From contig CAZQTW010000029.1 of assembly GCA_964596165.1 (NCBI GenBank), positions 1 through 64,000 of the forward strand: a stretch of 64,000 nt of DNA, in the 5' to 3' direction. This stretch comes from CAYUQT01 sp964596165 (GTDB taxonomy: Bacteria > Planctomycetota > Phycisphaerae > UBA1845 > JAFGLZ01). A model generated the notes under the pieces. It worked only from the letters and a program-made list of their open reading frames with translations. It was not told where the DNA came from and did no database searches. Within the stretch, counting starts at the first letter, position 1, and the number at the start of each line of letters is the position of its first letter. The translations under genes and the position numbers were made by a program. Shown here piece after piece: positions 7,724-16,627 of the stretch.

Positions 7724-9121
7724 ATGAGAAGCCTGTTCTTCAAGATCTTCCTTTGGTTCTGGTTGGCGGGTACGCTCTACTGGATCGCGTTCCTGATGGC
7801 CCCGGCACGGCTACTGGAAAACCCGGGGATCGGATTCACGCGAGCGGCGGCCCGGGATCTACTCTCGCTTTACGCCCAGAGCGTGGAATCCACGATGGCC
7901 CGAGGGGGCGTGGCTGCGGCCGTCCAGCATGCAAGAGACATAGAGCGTCGAACGGAGCTGCAGGCTCATCTACTCGATCCGAATGGAGCGGATGTGCTCG
8001 GGCGGCCGCTCGCAACAAGGCCCGCGCAAATTGCCCAAAAGGCCTTCCAGACCAAGCGAACGGAGTTCGCCGTCTCTTCAAGGACCGCAACGTTGGCAAC
8101 GTCCGTCGCCGGGCCCGACGCACAGCCCTATCTATTCGTGGGACAAGTCCCCCTCACGTCGATCGGTAAGGGGAGTTGGCAGCCTTTGTCCTTGACCATG
8201 CGAATCCTCCTGGGCACAACCGCCTCCGGCATTGTGTGCTATGTCCTTGCCCGTCGCCTCACCCGTCCGGTGCAGAAGACGCGATCCGCCGCCCGCCGCA
8301 TCGCGACAGGAGACTTCAATGCCCGCGTTGGCCCCCCTGTCACCAAGCGGCGCGATGAGATTGGCGAGCTCGCGCGCGACTTTGACTTCATGGCTGAGCG
8401 GGTCGAGTCGCTCATGTCCACTCAACGGAATCTGCTGCGGGATATGTCCCACGAACTCCGGTCGCCTCTCGCACGACTCAACATGGCTCTGGGTATCGTA
8501 CGGCAGCGCACCGGCCCTGAGGCCGCCGGAGCGATCGATCGGATCGAGCGCGAGTCCGATCGCCTGAACGACCTGATCGGTCAGTTGCTTACCCTTTCGC
8601 GCCTCGAAGGCGGTCCGGGAGCCATGGCGACCGAACCCGTTGAACTCTCGAAGCTCCTTGCGGAGGTGGCCGCCGATGCCGATTTTGAGGCTAGGAGTCG
8701 TCGTCTGTCGACACGGATTATTCATTCCGAGCCTTGCATCATCCGGGGCACGCCTCGATTGCTCCGCAGCGCCATTGAAAACGTTGTCCGAAACGCGGTT
8801 CGCTATACCCCTTCAGATACGCAAGTCGAACTGAGTCTGGTCTGCGAACGGAGGAGCGGGATCACCGAGGCCGTCGTTCGGGTTCGAGATCGCGGACCCG
8901 GCGTCGCTCCAAGCGAATTGGACAACATCTTCCTACCCTTCCATCGCGTCGAAGACGCCCGCGACCGACAGAGCGGCGGGGTGGGATTGGGGCTGGCGAT
9001 CAGCCGCCGCGCGGTTCAGGCCCACAAAGGGTCCATTACGGCCTCCAATGCGCCCGACGGGGGCCTCGTCGTCGAAATCCGGCTGCCGCTAAGCCCGGAC
9101 CCCCCTCCGAATCCGCCGTGA
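7724..9121 (+). CDS. CpxA-like membrane sensor histidine kinase
   Basis: A 465-residue kinase partner of the preceding regulator. It has a membrane segment at about 8-28, a periplasmic sensor region of about 125 residues, a second membrane segment at about 158-180, a HAMP domain to about 232, and then the HisKA domain with H243 in RDMSHELRSPLARL. The ATPase domain shows the N box (SAIENVVRNAVRYTP), G1 (RDRGPGV), and G2 (GVGLGLAIS). All catalytic elements are present, so it should autophosphorylate and signal to the CpxR-like protein. The sensor region gives no clear ligand. Another plus-strand ORF over its start (7696-8169) is a shadow. Confidence 0.9.
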   Translation: MRSLFFKIFLWFWLAGTLYWIAFLMAPARLLENPGIGFTRAAARDLLSLYAQSVESTMARGGVAAAVQHARDIERRTELQAHLLDPNGADVLGRPLATRPAQIAQKAFQTKRTEFAVSSRTATLATSVAGPDAQPYLFVGQVPLTSIGKGSWQPLSLTMRILLGTTASGIVCYVLARRLTRPVQKTRSAARRIATGDFNARVGPPVTKRRDEIGELARDFDFMAERVESLMSTQRNLLRDMSHELRSPLARLNMALGIVRQRTGPEAAGAIDRIERESDRLNDLIGQLLTLSRLEGGPGAMATEPVELSKLLAEVAADADFEARSRRLSTRIIHSEPCIIRGTPRLLRSAIENVVRNAVRYTPSDTQVELSLVCERRSGITEAVVRVRDRGPGVAPSELDNIFLPFHRVEDARDRQSGGVGLGLAISRRAVQAHKGSITASNAPDGGLVVEIRLPLSPDPPPNPP

Positions 9122-9437
9122 TGCAAACCCGACGAGGCCGAAGCATCCCCACCGACGCCGTCGCGTCAATGCCGGCCGTACCTGCGCAGACGAACATCTC
9201 CGGAAATGGCATAGTTCGCCCGACTCGATCCCGCGAGTTCGGTTCGTCGGCGAGGACTTACGCCGGACCAACAGGGCACGGCTGATTGGGCGGATCGGCT
9301 TGCAGGAATGCTCGCTTTCTTGCGCAACCATTGATCATAGACCACGTGGGTAGATTCCGGTCCGCACAGGTCTGTAGCTATCCCCTTGCTTGGCACGGCC
9401 GCTTGGTTTCCACTACTGGTCCGGAAAGGATCGACTC
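9122..9437. other. Intergenic gap of 316 bases with no supported feature
   Basis: It lies between the histidine kinase stop and the NCS1 permease start. The only clear element is the GGAAAGGA Shine-Dalgarno just before ATG 9438. No good promoter pair, terminator or small gene was recognised, although the change of function across the gap makes a promoter likely. Confidence 0.3.
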
Positions 9438-11201
9438 ATGCCTGATAGTCGCGCGGCCCTGGCGTTCAAGGCGCTTGACAAGTTGTACGAATTCGAGCGC
9501 GCACCGGTTCCCACGGAGAGACTCCAGCCTGCCAGACACTTCGCCGCCCTCTTCGCGGGCGAGCACGTCGCCGGCACCGAGTTCGTGATCGGCGCGCTCT
9601 TCGTCGCATGGGGGGTTCGAACCTCTGACATCGTCGTGGGCCTGATCGTGGGCAACCTCCTGGCGGTTCTCACGTGGACACTGGTCTGTGTGCCCATTGC
9701 GATCCAAACCCGATTGACGCTCTACTGGTATCTTCGCAAGATCGCCGGGCCGGTAACCACAACGGTGTACAATGTCCTAAACGCGGTCCTCTTTTCGATC
9801 CTGGCGGGCTGCATGATCACCGTGTCGGCCTCGTCTGTTCGTATCCTATTTGGAATTCCCGCTCAAACGAAGTGGTACCCCGAGGACATTCGTTTCGTGT
9901 TCTTAGTGCTGGTGCTGGGGGCAGTGGTGGTCACGGTGGCCGTCCTGGGCTTCAAGAAGCTCGCGCAATTCGCCGAGGTCTGTACGCCATGGATGTTCTT
10001 GATGTTCGTGGCCGGAGGCCTGGCCGTGCTGCCCGGACTGGCGGCGAAATCGGGAACCGGATCGATTACGAGCTGGGGTGACCTCTGGCGCCTGGCCGAT
10101 GCGGCGATTTGGACGGGCAAAGCTCCCCGTGGCCCTTCCATGTCGTTCTGCCAGGTCGCCGCGTTTGCCTGGGTCTGCAATCTCGCCACACATGCGGGTC
10201 TTTCGGACATGGCCCTATTCCGCTATGCCAAGGGCGTTTCATGCGGCTTGACCTCTGCCGTTGGAATGTTCTTTGGGCATTACGTGGCTTGGATATGCGC
10301 CGGAATCATGGGAGCCGGCGCGGCCCTGGCGCTCAACACGACCATGGACCGACTTGATGCCGGCGCGATTGCCACCCAGGCCCTTGGCATCTCCGGTGCG
10401 ATTGCCGTTGTCCTGGCGGGATGGACGACGTCAAATCCCACCATGTATCGCGCCGGCTTGGCATTTCAAGCGGTCACGCCCGGCTGGCCGCGATGGGCGG
10501 TCACCATGGCCGCCGGCGCTGCAACCACCGTCATTGCCTGCTTTCCATTCGTCTTCAGCGAATTGCTCAACTTCGTCGGCTGGCTTGGGCTTTTGCTCAT
10601 GCCGGTCGGCGCAATCGTCTTCGTTGAACACTGGATCTTCCCGCGAATCGGCCTGACGCGATACTGGGCCCACAACAAAGGGTTGATGGTAAACTGGCCC
10701 GCACTTGGTAGCTGGGGAATCGCCGTCGCGGTTGCCGTTTCACTTGACCAAGCTCAGGTCCTTCATAGGCTGATCGGCTCGGGCAGGCCGGATGGCGACA
10801 AATTCTTCCTGTTCGTGCCGATATGGCTGCTCACGTCCGTTCTGTATGCGCTGCTTGCCTCCCTTGCCGGTGCAAGGGAGATCGCTCGCAGCGAAACCGG
10901 GCGTGAACCCGTCCCCGCGCCGACCTCGGCTCCGCGGGTACACGCTCCAACGATGGTCCCAACGACCGTCGGGCAGCCGGTTCGAAGGCCATCCGTTATC
11001 CTCTGGGGCTGTGGTATCGTCGCCGGTTTGACGCTCTTGCTCTGTATCGCACTGCCGGCTTGGGTCTTCGTGATGGGAATCGACGGTTACGAGGCCCGGT
11101 TGATTGGGTTCAAGAAAGCTCTCCTGTGGGTATCCCTGGTCCACCTGGTCGCGGCAACGGTGTGGGCGTCTCGCAGACGCGACTCTCGTGTGGAACGCTA
11201 G
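9438..11201 (+). CDS. NCS1-type (purine/cytosine permease-like) transporter with a C-terminal extension
   Basis: A 587-residue membrane protein resembling the nucleobase:cation symporter-1 family: about twelve hydrophobic segments in the first 480 residues, opening with HFAALFAGEHVAGTEFVIGA and a RLTLYWYLRKIAGPVTT stretch after helix 2. NCS1 proteins import cytosine, purines, hydantoins or allantoin with H+ or Na+. The last 100 or so residues are unusual: a Pro/Thr-rich cytoplasmic linker followed by two further hydrophobic segments. ATG 9438 is chosen because GGAAAGGA precedes it; an upstream in-frame start at 9390 would add 16 unlikely residues. The substrate is unknown, and no catabolic neighbour helps. 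Confidence 0.7.
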   Translation: MPDSRAALAFKALDKLYEFERAPVPTERLQPARHFAALFAGEHVAGTEFVIGALFVAWGVRTSDIVVGLIVGNLLAVLTWTLVCVPIAIQTRLTLYWYLRKIAGPVTTTVYNVLNAVLFSILAGCMITVSASSVRILFGIPAQTKWYPEDIRFVFLVLVLGAVVVTVAVLGFKKLAQFAEVCTPWMFLMFVAGGLAVLPGLAAKSGTGSITSWGDLWRLADAAIWTGKAPRGPSMSFCQVAAFAWVCNLATHAGLSDMALFRYAKGVSCGLTSAVGMFFGHYVAWICAGIMGAGAALALNTTMDRLDAGAIATQALGISGAIAVVLAGWTTSNPTMYRAGLAFQAVTPGWPRWAVTMAAGAATTVIACFPFVFSELLNFVGWLGLLLMPVGAIVFVEHWIFPRIGLTRYWAHNKGLMVNWPALGSWGIAVAVAVSLDQAQVLHRLIGSGRPDGDKFFLFVPIWLLTSVLYALLASLAGAREIARSETGREPVPAPTSAPRVHAPTMVPTTVGQPVRRPSVILWGCGIVAGLTLLLCIALPAWVFVMGIDGYEARLIGFKKALLWVSLVHLVAATVWASRRRDSRVER

Positions 11202-11412
11202 TTCAACCCCGGCACGCTGCCCAGCAATCCTTCTGTCTCGCCACTGTCGGCTTGACCTCTTCCGGCCGTCTCACCACAATTGGGCGAACCTGATGGCTTC
11301 TTAGTATCGGGCTCCCTTCCGGCCACTAGCCCGTCGTTCCGAGCAGGTGAGTCCGGTGCGAACCGACTTACACGTGCGTTGCAGGCTGTGTGATTGCTAA
11401 GGGGATTGCGAT

Positions 11413-12357
11413 ATGAGCAGGTCGACAACGCTGATGGGGCTGGCGTTTCTGCTTCCGCTTGCCGGCTGTTTCAACAAAACGGTGACAATCCGTGCCGTTG
11501 AACCGGGAATGAAGGAAATCACGGGCATTAATCGTCTTGCGGTCATCGATCTGACGTATGCGCAGAAACCGGAAGTCGGCAGGAACCTCGCCAATACCAT
11601 CGTCGCTGAGCTCAACCAAAGTGGTGGGTTTGACGTCATGGAGCGAAGCGCGGTAGCCAAGGTACTTGAGGAGCAGAAGTTCGGTACCAGTGGCATGGTT
11701 GACACGGCCACGGTCACGTCGATCGGCAAGTTGCTCGGCGTGGACGGTGTCATTGTGGGCGAGGTCCTGGCATACGAGGCAGGAAGCAAGGCACTCGGCA
11801 AGGACGCGACCGTCGGCATCAACATTAGAATGGTCAGCGTTCAATCGGCCAAGGTCATCTTCTCCGATTCGATCGCCAAGAACTACGCGAAGTTCATGGC
11901 CGGGGAGCGAAAGGAGAGCATCCTCAACCAGCTCTCCCAGGAGGTGGCCAAAGATTTCGTCGGCAAGATCGCCCCGCACTACGTCGAACGCCAGAAGATC
12001 CTGCTGTCAACCGGAGGCGACGCCGGAAAGGCCAACAAGCGAGGGATCACCTTTGCGTCCAACGGTCTGTGGGACAAGGCCCAAGAGCAGTTTCAAGAGG
12101 CGCTCCAGATCGACCCCGGCAATGCAGCCGTCCAAAACAACCTCGGCGTGTGTCACGAGCGTTTTGGCAAGCTGCAGCAGGCCATGGACGCATACGAAAA
12201 GGCAGTCAGACTAAACCCCGACCAAGAGGCCATTCATAAGAACTTGGCAGGCTTGCGAGACACGTTCCGACCACCGGTGGAAACCGCCAAGAACGCACTC
12301 GAAAGCCAGAAACGTGGCCACAGCAGTCCCCCGTCCAGCACCCAGACTGGGCAGTAG
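11413..12357 (+). CDS. Lipoprotein with CsgG-like domain and TPR repeats
   Basis: A 314-residue lipoprotein. The signal peptide ends in LLPLAGC, placing the lipidated cysteine at C19. Residues about 30-200 match the CsgG-like fold used in envelope proteins (INRLAVIDLTYAQ, GRNLANTIVAELNQSGGFDVMER, LGVDGVIVGEV). Residues about 210-275 form two TPR units (GLWDKAQEQFQEALQIDPGN and KLQQAMDAYEKAVRLNPD). CsgG-type domains form or assist outer-membrane secretion assemblies, but the TPR fusion makes a scaffold role equally possible. It stands alone: the upstream gap holds a CGGGCT/AGCCCG dyad (11308-11333) and no obvious partner follows. Confidence 0.75.
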   Translation: MSRSTTLMGLAFLLPLAGCFNKTVTIRAVEPGMKEITGINRLAVIDLTYAQKPEVGRNLANTIVAELNQSGGFDVMERSAVAKVLEEQKFGTSGMVDTATVTSIGKLLGVDGVIVGEVLAYEAGSKALGKDATVGINIRMVSVQSAKVIFSDSIAKNYAKFMAGERKESILNQLSQEVAKDFVGKIAPHYVERQKILLSTGGDAGKANKRGITFASNGLWDKAQEQFQEALQIDPGNAAVQNNLGVCHERFGKLQQAMDAYEKAVRLNPDQEAIHKNLAGLRDTFRPPVETAKNALESQKRGHSSPPSSTQTGQ

Positions 12358-12682
12358 TTGTCCCTTCGACCTTGCCCACCCAGTCGGCTACTGTGGTAAC
12401 GAACGGATTGCGCCCAGAAGGGTTACTACACCTTGCGCAGGTTTCGCAAGGCCGGCCTGCCTGTGCGTCCCATGCTCTTGATGGTTCGGCGAGGGCCTTG
12501 TTCGATGCCATGCGTCAGGTGCACGGTGCGCAGTGACGCGAACAACTGATCCCAAGCCTTTGTTCTTGACTGGTCACGCGGAATCTGGTCTAGTGCCGAC
12601 GCCTGGGGCGGCGTGCCGGAAGATGAGCTAGCCCATCGAATTCAAGGACTAATAACACCCAAAAGACTGCGGATTCTCTGCA
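12358..12682 (+). promoter_or_regulatory. Intergenic region with a sigma70-like promoter for the phosphate transport pair
   Basis: The 325-base gap contains TTGACT (12566-12571), a 17-bp spacer, and TCTAGT (12589-12594), a 5/6 and 4/6 match to the -35 and -10 consensus. The predicted start is near 12601, about 80 bases before the DUF47 gene. No Pho-box-like repeat was recognised. The left part of the gap (12360-12540) shows no convincing gene on either strand. Confidence 0.5.
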
Positions 12683-13309
12683 ATGTTTCGATCGCTACTG
12701 CCCAAGACCAACGATTTCTTCAATTTCTTCGAGGCCCACATTCAGCACACGACCGATGCGTGCAAGGCGTTCCTTGAGCTCACGGAGGGCAAATCGGACC
12801 TGGTTACGATGAACTCTCGCATCAAGAAGATCGAACATGATGCGGACGAAGTGACACACCGCTGCATCGATGCGATTCACAAGACGTTCATTACTCCACT
12901 CGATCGGGAGGACATTCACCGGCTGATCAAGCGGATGGACGACATTGTGGATGCTCTGGACTCCACAGCCGCCCGCATCGAGCTTTACGAAATCAAGGAG
13001 ATGCGACCGGAAGCAAACGCCTTCGCCAAGGTCCTCGTCCGGGCGACCAACGAGCTTTCGCAGGCAATCCATGGACTGCGGGACATGAAGCATGCAACCA
13101 GCGTAACCGGCCATTGTATCGAGGTTCATCGCCTCGAGAACGAGGCGGACTTCATCCTTCGCTCGGCCCTAGGCCGCTTATTCAAGGAAGAGACCGAAGC
13201 CGTCCTCGTCATCAAGTGGAAGGAGATCTACGAACGTCTCGAGAAGGCCGCCGATCGTTGCGAGGAAGTGGCCAACATCATTGAAGGATTGGTCATAGAG
13301 GCGACTTAG
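12683..13309 (+). CDS. DUF47 / PhoU-like protein, Pit accessory
   Basis: A 208-residue all-helical cytoplasmic protein of the DUF47 (YkaA/TIGR00153) family, which resembles PhoU and is usually encoded beside Pit-type phosphate transporters. Family marks are the start MFRSLLPKTNDFFNFFEAH, the DADEVTHRCIDAIHKTFITP segment, and LDREDIHRLIKRMDDIVDALD. The conserved acidic and histidine residues (HDADE, NEADF) fit metal-bound PhoU-like folds. Its stop is only 4 bp from the Pit start, so the two form an operon, and it probably modulates Pit activity or assembly. Confidence 0.88.
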   Translation: MFRSLLPKTNDFFNFFEAHIQHTTDACKAFLELTEGKSDLVTMNSRIKKIEHDADEVTHRCIDAIHKTFITPLDREDIHRLIKRMDDIVDALDSTAARIELYEIKEMRPEANAFAKVLVRATNELSQAIHGLRDMKHATSVTGHCIEVHRLENEADFILRSALGRLFKEETEAVLVIKWKEIYERLEKAADRCEEVANIIEGLVIEAT

Positions 13310-13313
13310 GCCG

Positions 13314-14345
13314 ATGAGCACAATCTGGCTTCTGGTTATCCTGACGGTGGTCATTGCACTGCTTTTTGACGTCGTGAATGGGTTTCACGACGCCGCCAAT
13401 TCGATCGCAACCGTCGTCTCAACACGCGTACTTAGCCCTCGGACGGCCGTCCTGTGGGCAGCGTTCTTCAACTTTGTAGCCATGTTCGTTTTTCCACCCA
13501 AGGTGGCCGATACGATCTCCAAGATCGTGAAGATCCAGTCCAGCGATCCTGCATTTGTCTACGTCGTCTTGGCCGGCCTTCTCGGGGCCGTCGTCTGGGA
13601 TCTTCTGACGTGGTGGTGGGGCTTACCGACGAGCTCTTCGCACGCGCTCATCGGAGGCGTGTCCGGTTCCGGACTTGCGCACGCGGGATGGAGTGTGATC
13701 CGCTGGGACAAGATTCTGGCGACCGCCCAGTTCATTCCACTTGCTCCGCTTATCGGCATGGCGCTGGGATTCGCAATCATGGTCGCCATCTTCTGGTTGT
13801 TCCGTAGGTGGTCGTCTTCAGGCGTTGACCAGGTATTTCGCAAGGGACAGTTGTTCTCGGCCGCGCTGTATTCCCTGGGACACGGCGGCAACGACGCCCA
13901 GAAGACCATGGGCATCATTGTCGCATTGCTCGTTGCCGCCGGAATGATGGATTCTCGAACCCAATTGTCCATGGGTGATCTCAAGACGGTGTGGATTATC
14001 CTATCGTGTCATGCCGCCATGGCCATCGGTACCGCGCTGGGTGGCTGGCGCATTGTCAAGACCATGGGCCAGAAGATCACCAAACTCAAGCCCGTCGGCG
14101 GGTTTTGCGCCGAGACGGCCGGGGCTGCGACGCTATTTCTGGTCACACACGCGGGTATTCCGGTTTCGACGACTCACACCATCACCGGCGCCATCATCGG
14201 TGTCGGTGCCACTACGAACGCCTCTCGGATCAAGTGGGGTGTTGCCGGCCGCATAGTCTGGGCGTGGATTCTGACCATCCCGCTTTCCGCTGTTATCTCC
14301 GCCGGCCTCTTCTATCTCTTGCGACTACTGCACGTTACGACCTGA
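13314..14345 (+). CDS. Low-affinity inorganic phosphate transporter (Pit family)
   Basis: A 343-residue membrane protein with the two inverted Pit repeats: the N-terminal DVVNGFHDAANSIATVVSTR, with the PiT signature, and later GGNDAQKTMGIIVALL. Pit proteins import metal-phosphate complexes with protons. GLPTSSSHALIGGVSG and GIPVSTTHTITGAIIGVG are the paired serine/threonine-rich motifs of the family. ATG 13314 follows the DUF47 stop by 4 bp, which implies tight co-expression. No Pst system or PhoBR is in the window. Confidence 0.93.
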   Translation: MSTIWLLVILTVVIALLFDVVNGFHDAANSIATVVSTRVLSPRTAVLWAAFFNFVAMFVFPPKVADTISKIVKIQSSDPAFVYVVLAGLLGAVVWDLLTWWWGLPTSSSHALIGGVSGSGLAHAGWSVIRWDKILATAQFIPLAPLIGMALGFAIMVAIFWLFRRWSSSGVDQVFRKGQLFSAALYSLGHGGNDAQKTMGIIVALLVAAGMMDSRTQLSMGDLKTVWIILSCHAAMAIGTALGGWRIVKTMGQKITKLKPVGGFCAETAGAATLFLVTHAGIPVSTTHTITGAIIGVGATTNASRIKWGVAGRIVWAWILTIPLSAVISAGLFYLLRLLHVTT

Positions 14346-14497
14346 AAGCCCCTATCGCCTTCTCCCGTGCACGCGTCAAACCCGTCAATAAGGTCACAGA
14401 TTCACCATCTCTTAACGAAGCGCAAACACTCCTCAAATCCGGGCGATCTACGCTTTCCCGCGACCGTTCAGCAGTGCTGGCCAGAAGCGGAAAGGAG

Positions 14498-14623
14498 GTG
14501 AGTGTTCGAACGCTGTTCCTGGCGAGCGTGTCAGCAGTAGCAGTTGCCCAATGCCCGCTTTGTGGAAAGCTGAACCAAGTAGGAGATGTTGAAGACTTCT
14601 TCCAGGAAAGGATTTCACCATGA
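14498..14623 (+). CDS. Possible 41-codon leader ORF overlapping the prepilin start
   Basis: From GTG 14498 the frame reads a hydrophobic signal-like stretch (VRTLFLASVSAVAVAQ), then CPLCG, then a short acidic tail, and ends at TGA 14621-14623. That stop overlaps the ATG of the prepilin gene as ATGA. AAGGAGGTGA at 14492-14501, a ten-base perfect complement of the usual 16S rRNA 3' end, overlaps the GTG itself, so the spacing is wrong for normal initiation there. The ORF could be a leader peptide, a chance frame, or the site of ribosome loading for the next gene. Low confidence. Confidence 0.25.
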   Translation: MSVRTLFLASVSAVAVAQCPLCGKLNQVGDVEDFFQERISP

Positions 14624-15654
14624 AGGACATGATCTGTAGGAGAACCAAGCCGTGTACGGCCATGGGCTTTACGCTCGTCGAGCTGCTCGTGGTTATCGCA
14701 ATCATCGCCCTGCTCATATCCATACTTCTGCCCTCGCTGGGAAAAGCAAGGAGTATGGCCAAGTCATCCGCGTGCCTGAGCAACCTCAAGAACGTCGGGA
14801 TGTCGCTCACGATGTATACCACCCAAAACTTGTATTTCCCCACCGCCTACGGCTACATCGACGGCCACAGCAGTGCCAACGGATACTACCATTGGACGGC
14901 AGCGTTGGAACCTGAGGAATACAACACCCCGATTACGAGCGGCAAGTACCCCCGGACCGACAAGCAGTATGTGTGCCCCGCTCACATCCCGGGAGGCTGG
15001 GCTCCGTCCAACTTCACCACGGTGCGTATCCCCAATCCGCCCCCCGGCCAGGCATCGCAGGACGTAACCAATACGAAGGATGATCAGCAAGCCCCCCGGC
15101 TGAGCTACGTTGCCAACGAGATCATCATGCCCCGCAAGAAATACAGCTACGCTCATGATGCGGCCAGCCCTCCCGGGACGAAGAACCTTTGCGTGGTTAG
15201 TCCCGATGTCATCGAAAGGGCAAGCAATACGATTCTGCTGGCCGAATTCAGTAACAGCGCGAACTGCATCTGGGGCAGCTCCGTCGGAGGAGGCGCGGCC
15301 TACAAGAGTCATCGTCCAACCAATGGGGTCAAGACCGCGAACGGGGGCGTCTTCGACGGCGAGGGATATACTTTGGGCACACAGGTATTCAAGCTGACCC
15401 TTGACGAAGCCATGGCGGCAATCAATGCCGTGTTGGCCAACCGCGATGCCGCAACCACCAGTCACCACATCTCCTATGTCAACCCCAGTGCCCATATGGA
15501 CAGCAGCAATTACGCCTATGTCGACGGCCATGCGGCTAAGGCGACACTGAAGGAGACCCTCGATCCCGGTGACTACCAGTGGGGCAGGAGGGTCTATTCA
15601 TGTTCCGACCGGCCGGAGATCCAGGACAATCCGGTTGATCCGAACCACCCGTGA
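14620..15654 (+). CDS. Prepilin-type protein with C-terminal H-x9-DG motif
   Basis: A 344-residue secreted pseudopilin-like protein. The N-terminus MKDMICRRTKPCTAMG is a prepilin leader, cut before FTLVELLVVIAIIALLISIL, the hydrophobic pilin helix with the conserved glutamate at +5. The body holds several tyrosine/proline-rich segments. Near the C-terminus, H followed by nine residues and DG (HMDSSNYAYVDG) matches the motif of planctomycete prepilin families. Such proteins are numerous in planctomycetes and probably form type II secretion-like or surface structures. It appears to be a single gene here, without secretion ATPase or prepilin peptidase nearby. GAAAGGA precedes the ATG. Confidence 0.9.
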   Translation: MKDMICRRTKPCTAMGFTLVELLVVIAIIALLISILLPSLGKARSMAKSSACLSNLKNVGMSLTMYTTQNLYFPTAYGYIDGHSSANGYYHWTAALEPEEYNTPITSGKYPRTDKQYVCPAHIPGGWAPSNFTTVRIPNPPPGQASQDVTNTKDDQQAPRLSYVANEIIMPRKKYSYAHDAASPPGTKNLCVVSPDVIERASNTILLAEFSNSANCIWGSSVGGGAAYKSHRPTNGVKTANGGVFDGEGYTLGTQVFKLTLDEAMAAINAVLANRDAATTSHHISYVNPSAHMDSSNYAYVDGHAAKATLKETLDPGDYQWGRRVYSCSDRPEIQDNPVDPNHP

Positions 15655-16047
15655 TCTGTGACCACTTACCCTGGTTTCCCGATCGCGGACGTCCGGCGTC
15701 GGGGCAGGCCCGGGCTTTCCTGGAAGGAGGCGAAGCGCGGGCCTGCTCATCATCACTCCAAAAAAGCCCACGCTTTCGATGGCCGCATGAACGTCAAGCC
15801 CGAACCGAAGACAGCCCCACCGGCCAACCCCCTCGCCCATACCCCAGGACAGGTTGCCCGTGGTGTCCAGTGCGTCGACTCACACCGCTTGTTGAACCGA
15901 AAAGGCGAGGCTATTCTTCTCTCTCGTGGACCGACGCGGCCTTGTCACAGGGTTGTTCAGCCAAGGCAAGGCTGGGATATCGTCCCGAGTGGAAAGGCCG
16001 GGTAGTCTGCCTACGACATCGCTACGGTTTGGTTGGGCGACCAACGA
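15655..16047. repeat. Intergenic gap with a long hairpin at 15704-15746
   Basis: About 390 bases without a supported gene; the overlapping plus-strand ORFs here are arginine/proline-rich and look spurious. GCAGGCCCG (15704-15712) pairs with CGGGCCTGC (15738-15746), and after one G-G mismatch GCTT pairs with AAGC, giving a 13-bp imperfect stem about 50 bases after the prepilin stop. No T-run follows, so if it acts as a terminator it may be factor-dependent or rely on structure alone. Confidence 0.4.
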
Positions 16048-16533
16048 ATGTTCCTCGAGCCGCGCCTCGTCTACGACAGCGCATCACCCCAAGCGACGTA
16101 CCATTTCGGACGCCTGCTCGGCCAACAGGTCGAGCCCAATGCCGTCATTGGATTGATCGGGCCGCTCGGCGCCGGCAAGACGCATTTGGTCAAAGGGATA
16201 GCCGCCGGACTCGACGTCCCCGAGGTGCGAACCGTCTGCTCGCCCACGTTCGTGATCGTCCGGGAACACATCGGGCGGATGCGACTCTACCATGTCGATA
16301 CCTACCGCGTCTGCTCGGCGGACATCGCGGCGCTCGGTTTCGACGAGATGTGCAAGGCGGGCGGCTTGGTGGTCGTAGAATGGGCCGACCGTATTATCGA
16401 CATCATGCCCGAGGATCGGCTAACGGTAACCCTTGAGCCCACGGCCGCTCAGCAACGGCGCCTGATATGTCTTGCCCATGGGGCCCAATCGGAGGGCCTG
16501 ATCGGGCGAGTCCAGAGAGCGTTGCGGGAATAG
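16048..16533 (+). CDS. tsaE: tRNA threonylcarbamoyladenosine biosynthesis ATPase TsaE
   Basis: TsaE is the ATPase that works with TsaB and TsaD to make t6A37 on ANN-reading tRNAs. The 161-residue product has the Walker A motif GPLGAGKTHLVKGIAAGL, the family signature VCSPTFVIVREH, YHVDTYRV, and VVVEWADR. Its length is typical. A TTG at 16033 would add five residues; ATG 16048 is preferred, but neither has a strong Shine-Dalgarno. Neither tsaB nor tsaD is adjacent. It converges with the propeller gene. Confidence 0.88.
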   Translation: MFLEPRLVYDSASPQATYHFGRLLGQQVEPNAVIGLIGPLGAGKTHLVKGIAAGLDVPEVRTVCSPTFVIVREHIGRMRLYHVDTYRVCSADIAALGFDEMCKAGGLVVVEWADRIIDIMPEDRLTVTLEPTAAQQRRLICLAHGAQSEGLIGRVQRALRE

Positions 16534-16627
16534 CGGTCCTTGGCCTGCGGCGACTTTCCAACCACCGTCGGCAGACCGGTCTCGAGATGCAGCCACGGCT
16601 CTCCGAACGTCCGCGCGGGATGTTCAG

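Noticed and set aside
9600..9625. GGTTCGAACC, which resembles a tRNA T-arm
   Set aside because: It lies inside the permease coding sequence with no acceptor, D or anticodon arm around it.
11308..11412. Possible cobalamin or other riboswitch before the CsgG/TPR lipoprotein
   Set aside because: A CGGGCT/AGCCCG dyad is present, but the B12 box and other conserved core elements are absent.
15651..16436. 261-codon plus-strand ORF over the gap and tsaE
   Set aside because: Out of frame with tsaE, arginine/proline-rich, and overlapping a certain gene.
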